Numbered from the stretch's first letter, positions 1 to 11,196 are shown. The stretch: 64,000 nt of DNA from Bombardia bombarda (GCA_030512295.1 JAULSR010000004.1:2914001-2978000), one strand, 5' to 3'. Notes: generated from the sequence alone by a model not told the origin. Made by a program: numbers and translations.

Positions 1-1129
1 TCGTTCCATAATCCCAGCCCTCGTCGTCAGCGATGGCACAAGAGTTGTCACCAAGTGGTCCATGGGCCCCACCGGCACAAAAGAGAGACCGTCTCAGCCC
101 TCCTTGTCTTTCCCAAATCCTGAAAGCGCCGACAAGTCGAGAAAGACTATCAGTAGGGTGTGTGCGGGCGGTACTGCATATGTAAGGGTGCTTCTGAATC
201 TCCTCTATCCGGGGCCGCTGAGATGCATCGGGGACCATGCAGAAGGCGATGAGGTCCTTGAGCCTTGCAGAGTATTCATCGCCTTCCAGCCGAGGCGATG
301 ACTCCCTCAGCTGCGCGCCAAACTGGGTCAGGTCCATGTCTGGCAGAATTGTCGTGGCATTTGGGGGCAGGCCGGTGGCGACTTCGTACGCCATGGACCC
401 GAATGCCCAGATGTCGACCTCGCTGCCGTATGTCACGTTTGTCTCGAACAGCTCAGGGGCCATCCACTGCAGCGTTCCCGTGATGGTGCTCCTCTTCTCA
501 AACCTGGTCTTGACGATGCCCGCAACGCCGAAATCGCACAGCTGGACTCCTCCATCCTCAGTGATGAGCACGTTGGCGCATTTGATGTCTCGGTGGATGA
601 TGCCCTGCTTGTGAACCCAAAAGATGGCGACGGCAACCTCGCGCAGGATGGGGATGATCCACTTCTCAGCCAGCGATCCGGTCGGGTGCATCAAGGTAGA
701 CACGCTGCCGCCAGCGCAGTACTCGGTCACCATCCACATGGACTGGCCAATAAGCAAAGTGTCGATGACGGTGTTGATGTTCTTTGCGCCGCTGTCGTTC
801 AGCAGCTTCAAGGTGCTGACCTCTTTGAGGATCTCAGCGAAGGTGTCGCTCTCGCCGGGGGCAGCACTGTCTCCCTCTTCGATGCTCATGATCTTGACGG
901 CAACTATTTGGCCCTGGCGGGGGCCCTTTGCCTTGTAAACCCGGCCAAAACTGCCTTTGCCAATCAGCTCAGAAAGTCGGTATGGTGGAGGCTCTTTTCC
1001 AGCATGAGCGCATTCCTTCTCGGCCATCCACTGCATCTCCATGGCATCCTCGACTGCTCGGAATTTGGCTGCTGATTGGCCCGCTTCGGCCTCGGGTAGC
1101 GGCCCAGCTTCGATCTGCATCAACTCCAT
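1..1129 (-). CDS. STE20/GCK-family serine/threonine protein kinase (N-terminal part, runs off the window)
   Basis: The reading frame is open from an ATG at 1129 to the window edge, giving 376 intron-free residues. The kinase domain starts near residue 50. It has a glycine loop GKGSFGRV (57-64), the ATP-binding lysine in VAVK (K79), catalytic HRD (179-181) followed by IKCAN, DFG (199-201), a TGT-QWMAPE activation-segment end (218-225) and DIWAFG (239-244). HRDIKCAN and WMAPE are typical of STE20/SPS1-like germinal-centre kinases, which in fungi act in septation, polarity and the MOR/SIN networks. After the catalytic domain, around residues 340-376, the chain is acidic and glycine-rich, as at the start of GCK tails. 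The upstream ATG context is clean, and no earlier in-frame ATG belongs to the domain. The subfamily (Sid1, Nak1/POD-6 or Mst-like) cannot be settled from this part alone. Confidence 0.9.
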   Translation of the reverse strand, partial: MELMQIEAGPLPEAEAGQSAAKFRAVEDAMEMQWMAEKECAHAGKEPPPYRLSELIGKGSFGRVYKAKGPRQGQIVAVKIMSIEEGDSAAPGESDTFAEILKEVSTLKLLNDSGAKNINTVIDTLLIGQSMWMVTEYCAGGSVSTLMHPTGSLAEKWIIPILREVAVAIFWVHKQGIIHRDIKCANVLITEDGGVQLCDFGVAGIVKTRFEKRSTITGTLQWMAPELFETNVTYGSEVDIWAFGSMAYEVATGLPPNATTILPDMDLTQFGAQLRESSPRLEGDEYSARLKDLIAFCMVPDASQRPRIEEIQKHPYICSTARTHPTDSLSRLVGAFRIWERQGGLRRSLFCAGGAHGPLGDNSCAIADDEGWDYGT

Positions 1130-2152
1130 TGTTTCGGTTTGGTATGCGACTGGAAATGGGCAGGATGAGCATCAACTGGACCGATTGAGGTGTGGGTAGA
1201 ATCGATGGGATTGACATTGGCGACTTGGGAGAGAACAAATCATGGCGAGATTGTTACATCTTGGTCGTTCGAGGAAGATGCGCAACGTGCCTTCCTGTCC
1301 CTACTAGTATAGTACGAGTTTTAAATTCAGCTAGCACCAAGCCACCCTCGACCTACATGACATGACGACTCTCGTTAACGGAAGGAACGACCCGCCGGCA
1401 CGCACCGGCCCTGACTCCCGGTCCTTTAGGTCCAAGACAGATGATGCTAGACCCTTCTAGGCTGTTCTAGAGAACAATCGGTCTCTTTTCCGTGTAAATA
1501 TCGCTGCAAATATAGCAACGCTCATTGTCCCTTGAGATCAGCCGGGGTCGCAGCGCAACGACTAGTTGAACCTTATGAGAGACGTTGAGTGGAGGTCGAA
1601 CTCGACGGTTCTGCCCCCTAATTCAGCCCCCTAATTCAAGTGAAGGGAACAACGTTGGGCGATGCGACATGGAGTTATTTGGGCATCTGAGTAGGAGTAT
1701 CTGGAGACGGAGGAGCCTGGGCGATACCGATGGGAGAACGCAGAGAATCTGGTCCGGGGATAAGAAGACAAAAGATGCCCATATCAGTCCCATGTTGCTC
1801 TAGATTCGTAGCCTCCACGCCCCCACAAACAACGATCGGGCATTGTGCCCAAGACGGATGGCCAATTAATGTGAAGCAGTTGATATCTGTTCTCTCCAGC
1901 ATATCTGTTTGCAATGCAATAATTGAGGGTTTGTTGAGGTGAGATAGGTTGATGTTCGCAATTGGGGTCATTGAAGGTTGTAATGGCTGAACATATTAGC
2001 GTACAAGGCATCGATACTCGCTGGATACACGATAGAATGTTAGGTAGACTGTTTGTTTTCCATGGCATATCTTTGCGAGAAGGGCAGAAACACGGGACCA
2101 TGATGCGGGAAAATGTTTGCCCATTGATAGCCCCTTGCTCGTATATGTTTCT
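1130..2152. other. Intergenic; no gene seen
   Basis: This is the upstream region of the kinase and the downstream flank of the HET pseudogene. A perfect 13-bp tandem repeat (gccccctaattca) lies at about 1613-1638. Minus-strand frames between 1996 and 2181 may hold the last decayed codons of the neighbouring HET gene, but I could not align them with confidence. Confidence 0.5.
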
Positions 2153-3004
2153 TCATATGACCCAGAGGACAATGCGCTCAAATGACCCAGCTAGAGCGCA
2201 ATTCAAGACGACCTGGAATATTCGCTCGCTGCAGTTGTACAGACGTGACGTGATGTCGAACGACAGAGGATCGACAGGTGCAGAAATTTGCAACCCCTTT
2301 TTTGTGATGGTGGAAGGCTCACCAAGTTCTTCAAGCAAGACTTGGATTTGGGAGCAGTTGGAGAAATATGCTGGTGATGCGGCGAGAATCCCGCCTACAG
2401 ACCATGGCAAAGGTCTGCCCGGCTCGACTGACCAAGCGAATAGGGAGTGGAAGCGTTGACAACCGTGAACAAGTCCTTTGGGATCCCTGTAATAATCTGA
2501 ATTTCCTCGGCCCAAGAATAGCGGTCTATGATCTCAACCCAATCTTGGCTGAAAAACTTGACTCGTCGCGGCGCAATGAGCTCCTGGAGAGTCCAACCAC
2601 GCAAGAACCATCTGCTCTGGCGAAAGCTGCCGTACAAGTCAGCTCCACTGGACACATCGGGAAGATATACCAGACAAATCTCGCTATTTCGATACCAATT
2701 GTACATGGAGTTGATGGCCTCGGAAAGCTCTGCACTACTTGACTTGTCGATGCAGCACGTGTCAACCCACGCCCAGTCAAGGGGAGCATAATGATCTTTC
2801 AACAACTTGCAGGTTCCAAGAACCTTCAGAAAACCTTCTTTAGTTTCCGAGTTGACATCATGCGCGTCAGAGTCACGACGTAAGAGCATGTCCTGGTAGA
2901 TCACTTCGTTCGAGCCCCATGTGTGCGACAGGATGGCGTATGGCGGAATTTGATGGCCCATAAACTCCTTTGAGCTAGAGCATGTGGACATTAATAAGGC
3001 GCAT
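2153..3004 (-). pseudogene. HET (heterokaryon incompatibility) domain gene, broken
   Basis: The intact piece (2991 to 2395) reads as a HET domain: PYAILSHTWG, WVDTCCIDK, MYNWYRNSEICLVYL, SRWFLRGWTLQEL and ITGIPKDL. HET proteins trigger cell death when incompatible hyphae fuse. Several lesions are visible. (1) The canonical family start (an MRLIN-type leader) lies in another frame from an ATG at 3004-3002. It is followed by a TAG at 2977-2975 and a one-base shift in an AAA run at about 2969-2971. (2) After GIPKDLFTVVN the frame runs into junk and a stop at 2395. The family's C-terminal part (LFAWS, GGILAASPAYF, TKKGLQI, FQVVLNCAL) resumes in a different frame (about 2450-2153). The roughly 60-70 residues usually found between (RMSWAS...YGEG region) are missing, which points to an internal deletion. 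I see no intron that repairs both lesions. Confidence 0.75.
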
Positions 3005-3849
3005 GCTGAGGTGTTCCTTGTCTAGTATTGAGATGTGATATGTTGTTCATGGAGCTTGCACTGGTCGATCTGCGCGTCGAGGATGAACAGAACTTCATTG
3101 ACGCCTTGATGGCACACTTGCAGCGGGGTCTCGCATTTTAACCACCAGAAATGACAGGAGCCAATGGTACCAATATCTTGGTTGCATCCATGGGTTATGC
3201 AGCCTCCAGCTCCTGCAGCCAGAACTGTGGCTTGTCCATTGCTGCGGCAGCTTGAGGCAGTGGGGATGAGGGACATGATTTGGGAGCCTATGGTGTTTGA
3301 GCTGCATGTACTGTACCGACCTAGGGAGGCAGTGCCGGTCAGCATAAATAGGTGTCTTATAAGGTAGTATGCAACGTTTTCATTTGTCGGCAATAATGCA
3401 CATTGAAACGAGTGTGCCTTGATGGTTTCCCGTGTAACCAGAGCGTGTCCGACCGGATGTACCTGTTCAACCAAATCAAACAATTCAAATCCACCCCTGG
3501 ATTTGCAAATTTGGATTGGCCCCCGTAATTTAATTCAATTAGAGAACCCTCGATTTAATTTGATTGAATTGTTTGACTCGCTGGTTTCACATTCCACCAC
3601 CCTGACAAGATAGATGCTAATCCAAGAAGAAACATGCGGACATAAATACTAGCGTCGAGCCCAGTTCCACTATCTACATGCAGCACCCACTAGAGGTTCA
3701 TTAATGCCATAGTATCGCAAAAGATACCGTTCACAGAAACCCACAAGCTCAGCTTTGACTTTTGCTTTAGACCCTCTTTCTCGTCTTTAAGCATAACCAT
3801 TTATAGGAGCAGGTAGGGTATTCAAAGAGAATTTCAGCTACTAGAGTAG
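3005..3849. other. Intergenic between two HET remnants; nothing identifiable
   Basis: A 153-codon open frame on the minus strand (3483-3022) has no recognisable motif and no gene-like context. An AT-rich stretch with partly inverted aattcaatt/aattgaatt blocks lies at about 3527-3570. Confidence 0.4.
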
Positions 3850-4471
3850 CTGCATACTGCTGCCTTACCAGAGCTGAGTGATGAACAATGGATCAACGTG
3901 GAAACCTTGAAACAGTGGAAGGAAATATGCTACCAAGCGCATGGTACCTCCTGCTCCCACCGTCCAACATCTTACGGGGCCCCCCAAAATCAAGCCAGCG
4001 TGGCTCATAGATGTTTCGTCTCAGTGCCTCGTTCGGTCTTCCGACGAGACTGGGTATGTTACCCTCAGCTACGTATGGGGCAATGAAAGATTTTACACGA
4101 CCAGCAAGAAGAACATCGGTCAACTGCAAAGTGTGGGCTCGCTAGCCGAGGGTGCAACCACTATCCCGATTGCAAAGACCATCAGACATGCCATGATGGT
4201 GACCAAAAGACTGGGCGAGCGATATCGATGGGTGGTGGATGCTCTCTGTATTGTACAGGACGACGAGACAACGAAATATACTGAGATCAACCAAATGTCA
4301 GCAATATTCGCTAACGCTTCCCTCACAATTATTGCCGCAACAGGAGACAATGCCAACGCTAGACTTCTCGGTCTACCAGGAATCCCCGGGTCGAGGCCTC
4401 TTCGTCGGAGGATTTATTTACCACACAATTGCGCTATCACCTTCACAAGTCCGACGAGGGATCACTCATAA
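3850..4471 (+). pseudogene. HET-domain gene fragment (TOL/HET-6 style), truncated
   Basis: An upstream piece (about 3859-3955) reads as the pre-domain typical of this class (DEQWINVETLKQWKEIC, then HGTSCSH). It has no start codon, since a TAG lies at 3847-3849. The HET core continues in the next frame from about 3985: PAWLIDVSS, YVTLSYVWGN, IAKTIRHAM, YRWVVDALCIVQDD, MSAIFANASLTIIAATGDNA and GLPGIPGSRP. A shift of one base around the GGGGCCCCCC run at 3976-3985 is therefore needed. The frame ends at 4471, well short of the 500-700 residues usual for the family, and the RGWTFQE segment that normally follows is absent. I read it as a dead allorecognition gene about 1 kb from a second one on the opposite strand. 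Confidence 0.7.
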
Positions 4472-5500
4472 ACAACGAGTGGTACGACTACAAAATGAGA
4501 TAAGCTGGTTACTTGCAGACTTGCTGGATATGCGAGGGGAATTAATAACACGTGGAGATTTTGCTACCCTCAAAGGTCAAACAGGAAGCGAGGCAGGATT
4601 GATCAAATTCCATGATGAAATCCCGTCTCAGATGATTTGCGCAGGCAGAGTCTTGAACTTGTCGAGATTACTCAGGGCAGCATAATAGCACCAAGGAAGT
4701 TCTGGCTCACGGAGAACGGGAGTTACTATGAAGACTACTACGCCATGTCCATCAAATGAGTAGGAGATATTGTCTATCAGGGATAGGGCGAGTGGACAAG
4801 ATGACATGGGATTTGCTAAACCCGGAGTTAATTAACTGACTTGATGCTGGGATAGACAGTGATTTATTCACGGCAATGCTTTCGCTTGACATTTTGGGTT
4901 TATCGGGGATATCTCGGTATCGCTCAGAATACAGCTTGAGGATTTTTTTTGGGATATGTTTTCCTTCGTTCATATTCTCACTTTAATTTTATTTTTGCCC
5001 CGTTGCTCCATTTTATCCTAATTCAATTTACTTATTTGTTCTTGCTATGAGTACTTTATCATATTTCTAGTCCAAGTATCCACCGAGTTACTTAGTCTTC
5101 TCTGTTAAGGAGGGAAGATATTATTCTCACTGTGCCTCAGTATCCTCTTCAATCTTGTTGCGAGATATAGAGAAATTGAAATTAAGAGACCGGCAAAGTT
5201 AAGGTAAGTCATGAATTATCGGATTGTTCGATTAAAACTGATGAAAAGACACTGCACCTGACAAGTTACGATCCGATCATCCCACGTCTGGTTCCGGGAC
5301 CCGGAACCCCACCCGGCTTTTCAGATGGCGGCATGCCGGCTAAATGCGGAGTGGGCCGGTTGCCTCCTCTTTTCCCCTCAACGGGGGGAATAAGAGAGCT
5401 ATATCACTACCAGTCCAACTTCAACATCGAGGCTCATCACCACATTCAACATCACGAAAAACCACCCAAACAAAACAAAACAAAACAAAAAAGACAAAAA
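4472..5500. other. Intergenic, AT-rich; promoter side of the GH43 gene
   Basis: No gene is recognised. The 4750-5250 part is visibly AT-rich. The last about 40 bases before the GH43 start are an A-rich leader with repeated caaaa units, a common fungal 5' UTR texture. Confidence 0.5.
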
Positions 5501-7156
5501 ATGCCTCCAGTCCGCAACCCCATCCTCCCCGGCTTCAACCCCGACCCGTCCATCCTCCGCGTCGGGGCCGACTACTACATCGCCACCTCCACCTTCGAAT
5601 GGTACCCGGGCGTGCAGATCCACCACTCGCGCGACCTAGCCAACTGGTCCCTCATAACCCGCCCCCTGACGCGGGCGTCGCAGCTCGACATGCGCGGCGA
5701 CCCCGACAGCTGCGGCGTGTGGGCGCCCTGCCTCACCCACGACGGGGATCTCTTCTACCTCGTCTACACCGACGTCAAGCGCAAGGACGGCTCCTTCAAG
5801 GACACGCACAACTACATCGTCACCGCGCCCGCCATCGCAGGGCCCTGGTCCGACCCCATCTACACCAACTCCTCTGGCTTCGACCCGTCGCTGTTCCACG
5901 ACCCTGTTTCGAAGAAGAAGTACTTTGTCAATATGCTGTGGGACCATCGCAGACGGCCAAAGACGTTTGCGGGGATTGCGTGTCAGGAGTTTGATCATGT
6001 ACAGGGCAAGCTGGTTGGGCCGAGGAAGAATGTTTATCTGGGCACTGAGCTGGCGCTGGTCGAGGGTCCGCATCTGTATTATCGCGATGGGTGGTATTAC
6101 TTGCTGACGGCGGAGGGGGGAACGGGGTATGACCACGCCTGCACGCTGGCGCGCTCTAGGGGCATCTGGGGACCGTATGAGACGCATCCGGACAAGCACA
6201 TCCTCACGGCCAAGGACCATCCACATGCCGCCCTGCAGCGGGCGGGGCATGGCGACATTGTTGAGACGCCTGAGGGGAGGACGTACCTGGTGCATCTGAC
6301 GGGACGACCGACCACTCAGAACAGACGATGTGTGCTGGGGCGAGAGACGGCGATCCAGGAGGCCGTCTGGCGGGAGGATGGCTGGTTGTATGTGAAGGAT
6401 GGCCCGGTGCCGTCGCTGTGGGTGGATCTGCCGGCGGCGAGGGATGACACGGCGTACTGGGAGAAGAAGAGGTACACGTTTGAGGATGGACTGCCGCTGG
6501 ACTTTCAGTGGCTGCGGACGCCGCAGACGGAGAGGATATTCGAGGCACCTGGGAAGGAGGGAGATGCAGCAAAGGATGGGAGGCTGGTATTAGTGGGGAG
6601 AGAGGCCATCGGGTCGTGGTTCGAGCAGGCGCTGGTCGCGAGGCGGCAGACGCATTTCAGCTATGACGCCGAGACGGTGGTGCATTTTGCGCCAGAGGAC
6701 GAGAGGCAGTTTGCCGGCATCACGGCGTACTACTGCCGGTTCAACTTTTTCTATCTCACGGTGACGGCGGATGCGGACGGGCAGAGGGAGCTGCTGGTCA
6801 TGGCCAGCGAGGCGAGCTGGCCGCTGGGTGGATTGACTGAGAAGTATTTTGGGGAGGCGGTCAAGATTGGCAACGAGGGACCTGTGAGGTTGCGTCTCGA
6901 GGTGAGGGGGAGAGAGTTGAAGTTTTACTATTCTCTGATTGGGGATGGGGAGGAGGAGCAGCTTAAGAGCATTGGGCCCGTGTTTGACGCCAGCATTGTG
7001 TCGGACGAGTGTGGCGGCCACCAAGCACATGGGAGCTTCACTGGCGCGTTTGTCGGTGTTGCTGCGTCGGATCTGAATGGCACTGCGAAGAGGGCCGAGT
7101 TTGACTATTTCGAGTATGCACCGGTGGAACATGTTAGTGATAGGTATGAGGTGTAG
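5501..7156 (+). CDS. Glycoside hydrolase family 43 beta-xylosidase / alpha-arabinofuranosidase, cytosolic
   Basis: The single-exon product has 551 residues, the usual length for two-domain GH43 xylosidases of the XynB type. I chose the ATG at 5501 because the protein then begins at the conserved NPILPGFNPDPS start. An in-frame ATG at 5333 would add only low-complexity sequence. The three catalytic acids are visible: D15 (general base, FNPDPS), D128 (pKa modulator, SGFDPS) and E188 (general acid, LVEGPH). The C-terminal half (from about 330) is the beta-sandwich with FAGITAYYCRFNFFYL and a final TAKRAEFDYFEY strand. There is no signal peptide, so it probably acts on imported xylo-oligosaccharides. 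It stands alone, unlinked to the polyketide cluster. Confidence 0.93.
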   Translation: MPPVRNPILPGFNPDPSILRVGADYYIATSTFEWYPGVQIHHSRDLANWSLITRPLTRASQLDMRGDPDSCGVWAPCLTHDGDLFYLVYTDVKRKDGSFKDTHNYIVTAPAIAGPWSDPIYTNSSGFDPSLFHDPVSKKKYFVNMLWDHRRRPKTFAGIACQEFDHVQGKLVGPRKNVYLGTELALVEGPHLYYRDGWYYLLTAEGGTGYDHACTLARSRGIWGPYETHPDKHILTAKDHPHAALQRAGHGDIVETPEGRTYLVHLTGRPTTQNRRCVLGRETAIQEAVWREDGWLYVKDGPVPSLWVDLPAARDDTAYWEKKRYTFEDGLPLDFQWLRTPQTERIFEAPGKEGDAAKDGRLVLVGREAIGSWFEQALVARRQTHFSYDAETVVHFAPEDERQFAGITAYYCRFNFFYLTVTADADGQRELLVMASEASWPLGGLTEKYFGEAVKIGNEGPVRLRLEVRGRELKFYYSLIGDGEEEQLKSIGPVFDASIVSDECGGHQAHGSFTGAFVGVAASDLNGTAKRAEFDYFEYAPVEHVSDRYEV

Positions 7157-7488
7157 GGGCAGTTGAGCAGCAGCCTGCACAGGGTGTATAAGATGCCTGT
7201 TTTACATTGCTGAAAAGGTGGTCAACGCCTCCTAACAAATATCTCGTTATCACTCGAAAGGAACAGCAGCTTGTGGATAACCAATTGAGTTTCTCTATGA
7301 AGGCGGGTACCCTTGGGGCAGGATAAGGCACCCGGTCTGGTGCAGCTTATCCCACGGCCCCAACAACTTCAACTCTGGTGTTGCAAACTCCAGTCAAGTT
7401 CAGTGTTGTGTGTAAAAAAACACAGCCAGCCAAGTCTAGGCTGGTCCGCAGAAATACTGTACAAGGTAGAAAGAAAGAAAAGACCATT

Positions 7489-7833
7489 CTAAGGTGTATG
7501 TTTTGTCCCATTTATGCATTGTCCAGTTTCATCCTGCCACGGTCGGGTTCCACCCGTCCGTTCCCAAATGTCTTGGAGGAAGGGCCTGCACTCCCAACCT
7601 CGTCGTCGTTCGTATCGATGCCATCTCCTTACGTGAAGGTGGAGAGGCAGTCGTCTCTGTTGTCTGGGCAGGCGCGGGTGTCCAGCTCGGTGTCAAGGGC
7701 AATCGGGCTCGCCAGCGCAGCCACGGCAGAGAGGAGGAGGAGGGCGAAGAACTATATGTGATGGTTAGTGCCTGTATTTGTTCATACAACGGAGCTGGTG
7801 CAATGCACCGATGGGAAAATGACGTACCTTCAT
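7489..7833 (-). CDS. Small secreted cysteine-containing peptide (two or three exons)
   Basis: The first exon is only six bases, ATGAAG (7833-7828). It is followed by a GTACGT donor, a textbook branch site (CACTAAC) and the acceptor CATATAG, a 76-nt intron. Exon 2 (7751-7633) continues as FFALLLLSAVAALAS, a clear signal peptide, and then a short acidic stretch ending in DTRACPDNRDDC. Translation may stop at the TAA at 7631-7629 (42 residues). Alternatively a GTAAGG donor there joins a 47-nt intron to a third exon (7585-7489) that keeps the frame, adds another cysteine and ends at TAG (73 residues). The second intron is short and weakly supported. No family is recognised. It could be a small effector-like or propeptide-derived secreted product. 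Confidence 0.5.
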
Positions 7834-8891
7834 TTTGAATGAATGGAGTTGGGTTTGTTGAACGCGACGTGTTTGTATTATGTTGGTGAAAGGCCGCCAA
7901 AGTAAAGGTCGCAGACCTAAACGTATCGAAGAATGAAATGATATTAGGGAATGGGTATAGAGTATTTGGCTAGAACAAAAGAATCGGGGCTTGGCCTAAG
8001 GTCTGTCACTCCTTATGTATTTATTCTCGGGCCATGGTGCAACCAGCCTGCTGTCGGTGTGGTGGGATTTGGAAGGAGTACGGCCCTGAGCAGGTTGTTG
8101 TGAAAGTGTTTGCTTGTCGTAACACATGTCGAGGATCCTGGGGGATCAGGGGCTGATGGTTGACAAAACACCTACGAAATGCACCGAGTTGACCAATTGG
8201 TCGGGTCAAGACGGCCGACTCTGGTTGGCAGGAAGCACAGCACGCAAGGATCGCCGACCGTTTGAGCCTGGGTCAAAACGTCCCGGATCTCCAAGCCCGT
8301 GTTACAGGTCTTGTTACAAGGCGACCGCGCCCCATGATGCTGCGACCCACGCCGCCATTGCACGTCGATCCCCTTTGACTGTAAACAAATGTTAGTGCAT
8401 GCTAAGAGTTGGCCCTGGTTTGTTCTTTGAGCTATCGGTTTTTATCGGCCACTAACAGGCATACTACCACACTGCTGTCAGATCTTTCGTCTTGTCTGGA
8501 ACTTTCCCATGTTTGCGCATTCAATTGCCACGCCGCGACCACATGCCTACGGCGCCCTCAAAGCTGTCTCATATCAACTTTCGGTCGTCTGGGCGGGGCA
8601 ATTGACTTGCATGTGCATACATCAACAGTGCACGAAAAGTTCTTTCATCCCCATGTAAGTAAAAGTTCCAAATCATTCCTAGACCTGTATTGACACGCCG
8701 AATTTTGATGAATAAGGAAGGTACAGTAAAAATTCGACGACCTTTGCGCTGTAACCCCCAACTCCAGTTGCTATGTCCAAGTTGAAAGAGCACAATTAAT
8801 ATGTACAAGATGTGATTAGTTCGAGTTCGCTAGCCACCATCGAAGAGATGATGCTGCCATATCGCAGACATTCATACAAGTCGGGTCCAGC
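7834..8891. other. Intergenic; no gene seen
   Basis: Open frames here (for example 8126-8395 on plus) show no domain, signal peptide or splice-supported extension. Confidence 0.4.
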
Positions 8892-9855
8892 CTAGAGTTG
8901 ACACGCCATATACAGCACCGCAAGACCCAACCATCCCGCCGCAGCCACGACCGAAGGCTTTATCGCTCCCGCCGCACTGATGACTGTGGTAGCAGTGGCG
9001 GTAGCTGCCGACGATGCCGCGGTGGAGGCCGCTCCACCCGTGGCGGACGATGGTACCGTAGTAACGGTGGCATTCGGGCTGCCATACAAGGACGTCACAT
9101 TGTTCGCTACCATCCACTTCTTCACGATAAAGCTGGCCGCGTCCATGGTGTAGTTGGCAAAGTAGGTGCCATGGGTTCTGCTGTTGTTGCCGCGGTCGCA
9201 GTACACGTCGCCAAAGTCGCACCAGCCGGCAATCTGATCGGAAAACGGCTCGCACGCCGTGATGTTGAGACGGGGGAAGATCTGGTGGTGGTGGTGGTGG
9301 TCTATGTCAGCCGGGATGCCCTGGACGGGTGAGTAGACTGGAATTACAACTTACGCCCGTCTTGTTGCTCGTTCCCAAGTTCCACGGGGCGCCAACGGTA
9401 TGGCTGGGGTCGCCAAAGGTCACAGCAGCGACGACATGGGAGTCGAACATGGCGTCCAGGTCAAGAGTCGGGGTGAAGCCGGCCTCGCTGTTTCCGCAGA
9501 GGCTGTCCATGACGGCCTGGCCACCCTGGGAGTAGCCCAGCAGGGCGATGCTGGTGTTGGGGCACCGGGCGGCGTACTCGGCCACCTGGGTGCTGAAGAC
9601 GCTGGCGGCCGAGGCCTCTGATGTGAGGTAGTTCTCGAAGGTGGCCGGGTAGTCGACGGCGACGACGGTGGACCCGGGCACGAGGGCCGTCACGTTTCCC
9701 GCAACCACGCCGATCTGGCCCAGACCGGGCTTCTCAATGCTCCCCCGCGCCACGATTATGTGGATGCCGGTCGCGCACGGCGTTTCCACGTCGCGCTTCA
9801 CGGCCCCGCTGAGGGCGGCCACGGCCGTGATAGCCCGCGAAAAGATGTCTTTCAT
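8892..9855 (-). CDS. Cutinase / acetyl-xylan esterase family (CE5) hydrolase with GPI-anchor signal
   Basis: Two exons (9855-9355 and 9281-8892) are joined across a 73-nt intron with GTAAGT donor, CTGAC branch and CACCAG acceptor. The join keeps phase 0 (NKTG to IFPRL) and gives 296 residues. A signal peptide (about 1-18) is followed by a KR Kex2-type site. The alpha/beta-hydrolase nucleophile elbow is GYSQGG (S109). The C-terminal catalytic Asp and His fit GDVYC (D192) and RTHGTYF (H204). Paired cysteines C27/C98, C178/C188 and so on match the family. After about residue 230 comes a Ser/Thr/Ala-rich linker and a terminal hydrophobic helix without a charged end, as in GPI-anchored forms. Its substrate (cutin, acetyl-xylan or another ester) cannot be told from sequence. 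Confidence 0.88.
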
Positions 9856-10545
9856 TGTCGCGCTAGTTGTTCGTGAAAAGATCGATCTGTCAATCGCTGC
9901 AAGGGTGAATCCGTCGTGAAGAAAAAGAAAAACTTTAATCAGTTTAGCCAAAAATGTGGCGACGCCAACCCACCACAGTTGAACAGCAATCGGGCCGTTC
10001 AATCCTTTGGGTGAGACATGGACCTAACGAAAAAAAAAAAAAAATGGAAGCGATGTGGAATCGACTGGAGTGGACGCCAGCATCGGCGCGAGGCAGTCGT
10101 TTTCCGGGGATGTGGATACCACATTATTATTACGCGTCCGAATGCCATCGAATCGCATCCGTAATTGGGTCCATTGCATTGCTCCGACGAGCCAGTGCAT
10201 AACGTCTCTCGATATTGCACTCCGCATGGCCACGACGGACCACGCCCAGATGTGGAGTCTAATCCCACCAACCCGGGCTCACCGTCGGCCTCACCTTCCC
10301 CAACGGCCCCCCATCGCCGCTTCCAGAACTAGCTTGGCGAGATCTGATTGCGGGGTAAATTGGGGTTTCAAGAACAGGAGGGGCCTGTCTTTACAAGATC
10401 ACAATCACATTGAACAGATCATTGACCATGTTCCAAATCACATATTCATGTAACACACACAAAGGATGCAAATCAAATTGAGAATTGAACTTTCATTTAT
10501 CATCAACATTTGGCTTAACACCATACTACTTGCCTGCCCAACCAG
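9856..10545. other. Intergenic; no gene seen
   Basis: This is the promoter side of the CE5 gene and the 3' flank of the RING gene. It contains an A-run at about 10030-10043. Confidence 0.4.
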
Positions 10546-11196
10546 CTAGCTAACTCGTTTCAATGCCCAAAAAGGATTTTGGACTGTCAAATAGTTGTAA
10601 GGGACAAAGTCATCAGCACCTCGCTCGCTTTTAAACACCCACAGAATCAATCAGTAAGTAATGACTTGAAGGGTATTCCTCAGTGGTATCGCTTGCAGAC
10701 TCACCCTTCTCAGATACAGAAACTCATCCTGGTCGGCTAACCAAGCTTGTTGCGTAAACATCACGGCCCTGCAAATGGGACAGACCACTCCAGCTGCATT
10801 CGGATCACTGCGCTTCAGCTTGACCCATTCGCAAAAACAGTCCAGGCCCAGTATGTGGTCACAAGGCAGCAATGTGTGGGTTTCCCGCTCTCCATCATCC
10901 TCCTGCAGGCCAGGAAGCTCCACCTGATTGTTACAGATGGGGCACTCCACCACTGGCTTCGGTCCATGCTGGGCTCTGAGCCACGCAACCACGGCCGGCA
11001 GGTAGTTGAGCACCTGTGGCTCATCACCGTTGGGTCGTTGCTGTTCAGCGTTGTCGAGACCAGAGTTCTGGCTAGCCGGTTTAAAAGAGATAACCGATCG
11101 GATTTCAAACTTGATCCTGAGACGTTGGGAAATGCCGGCCAGGCGACGGAAGGTGCCTTGCCTTCGCTGGTTGGGCCGAGGTTGTTGGTTGGACAT
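10546..11196 (-). CDS. RING-type zinc finger protein, putative E3 ubiquitin ligase
   Basis: Exon 1 (11196-10705) holds 164 residues. A basic N-terminus is followed by a RING: CPIC (C85, C88), LPCDH (C112, H114), GLDC-F-C (C120, C122) and CPIC (C139, C142). One usual ligand after CxH is replaced by Gly, a pattern often seen in fungal RING-like fingers (CxHxxGxxC). A strong GTGAGT donor follows YLRR. Splicing to the GCGAG acceptor (81-nt intron) keeps frame and adds a sensible tail, GADDFVPYNY..NPFWALKRVS, ending at TAG 10548-10546 (189 residues). Without splicing the chain would end 17 residues after the donor. Target and pathway are unknown. No neighbour suggests one. Confidence 0.7.

Noticed and set aside
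3022..3483. 153-codon minus-strand frame with several cysteines
   Set aside because: No signal peptide, no known cysteine pattern, no splice-supported extension, and it lies between two pseudogenes.
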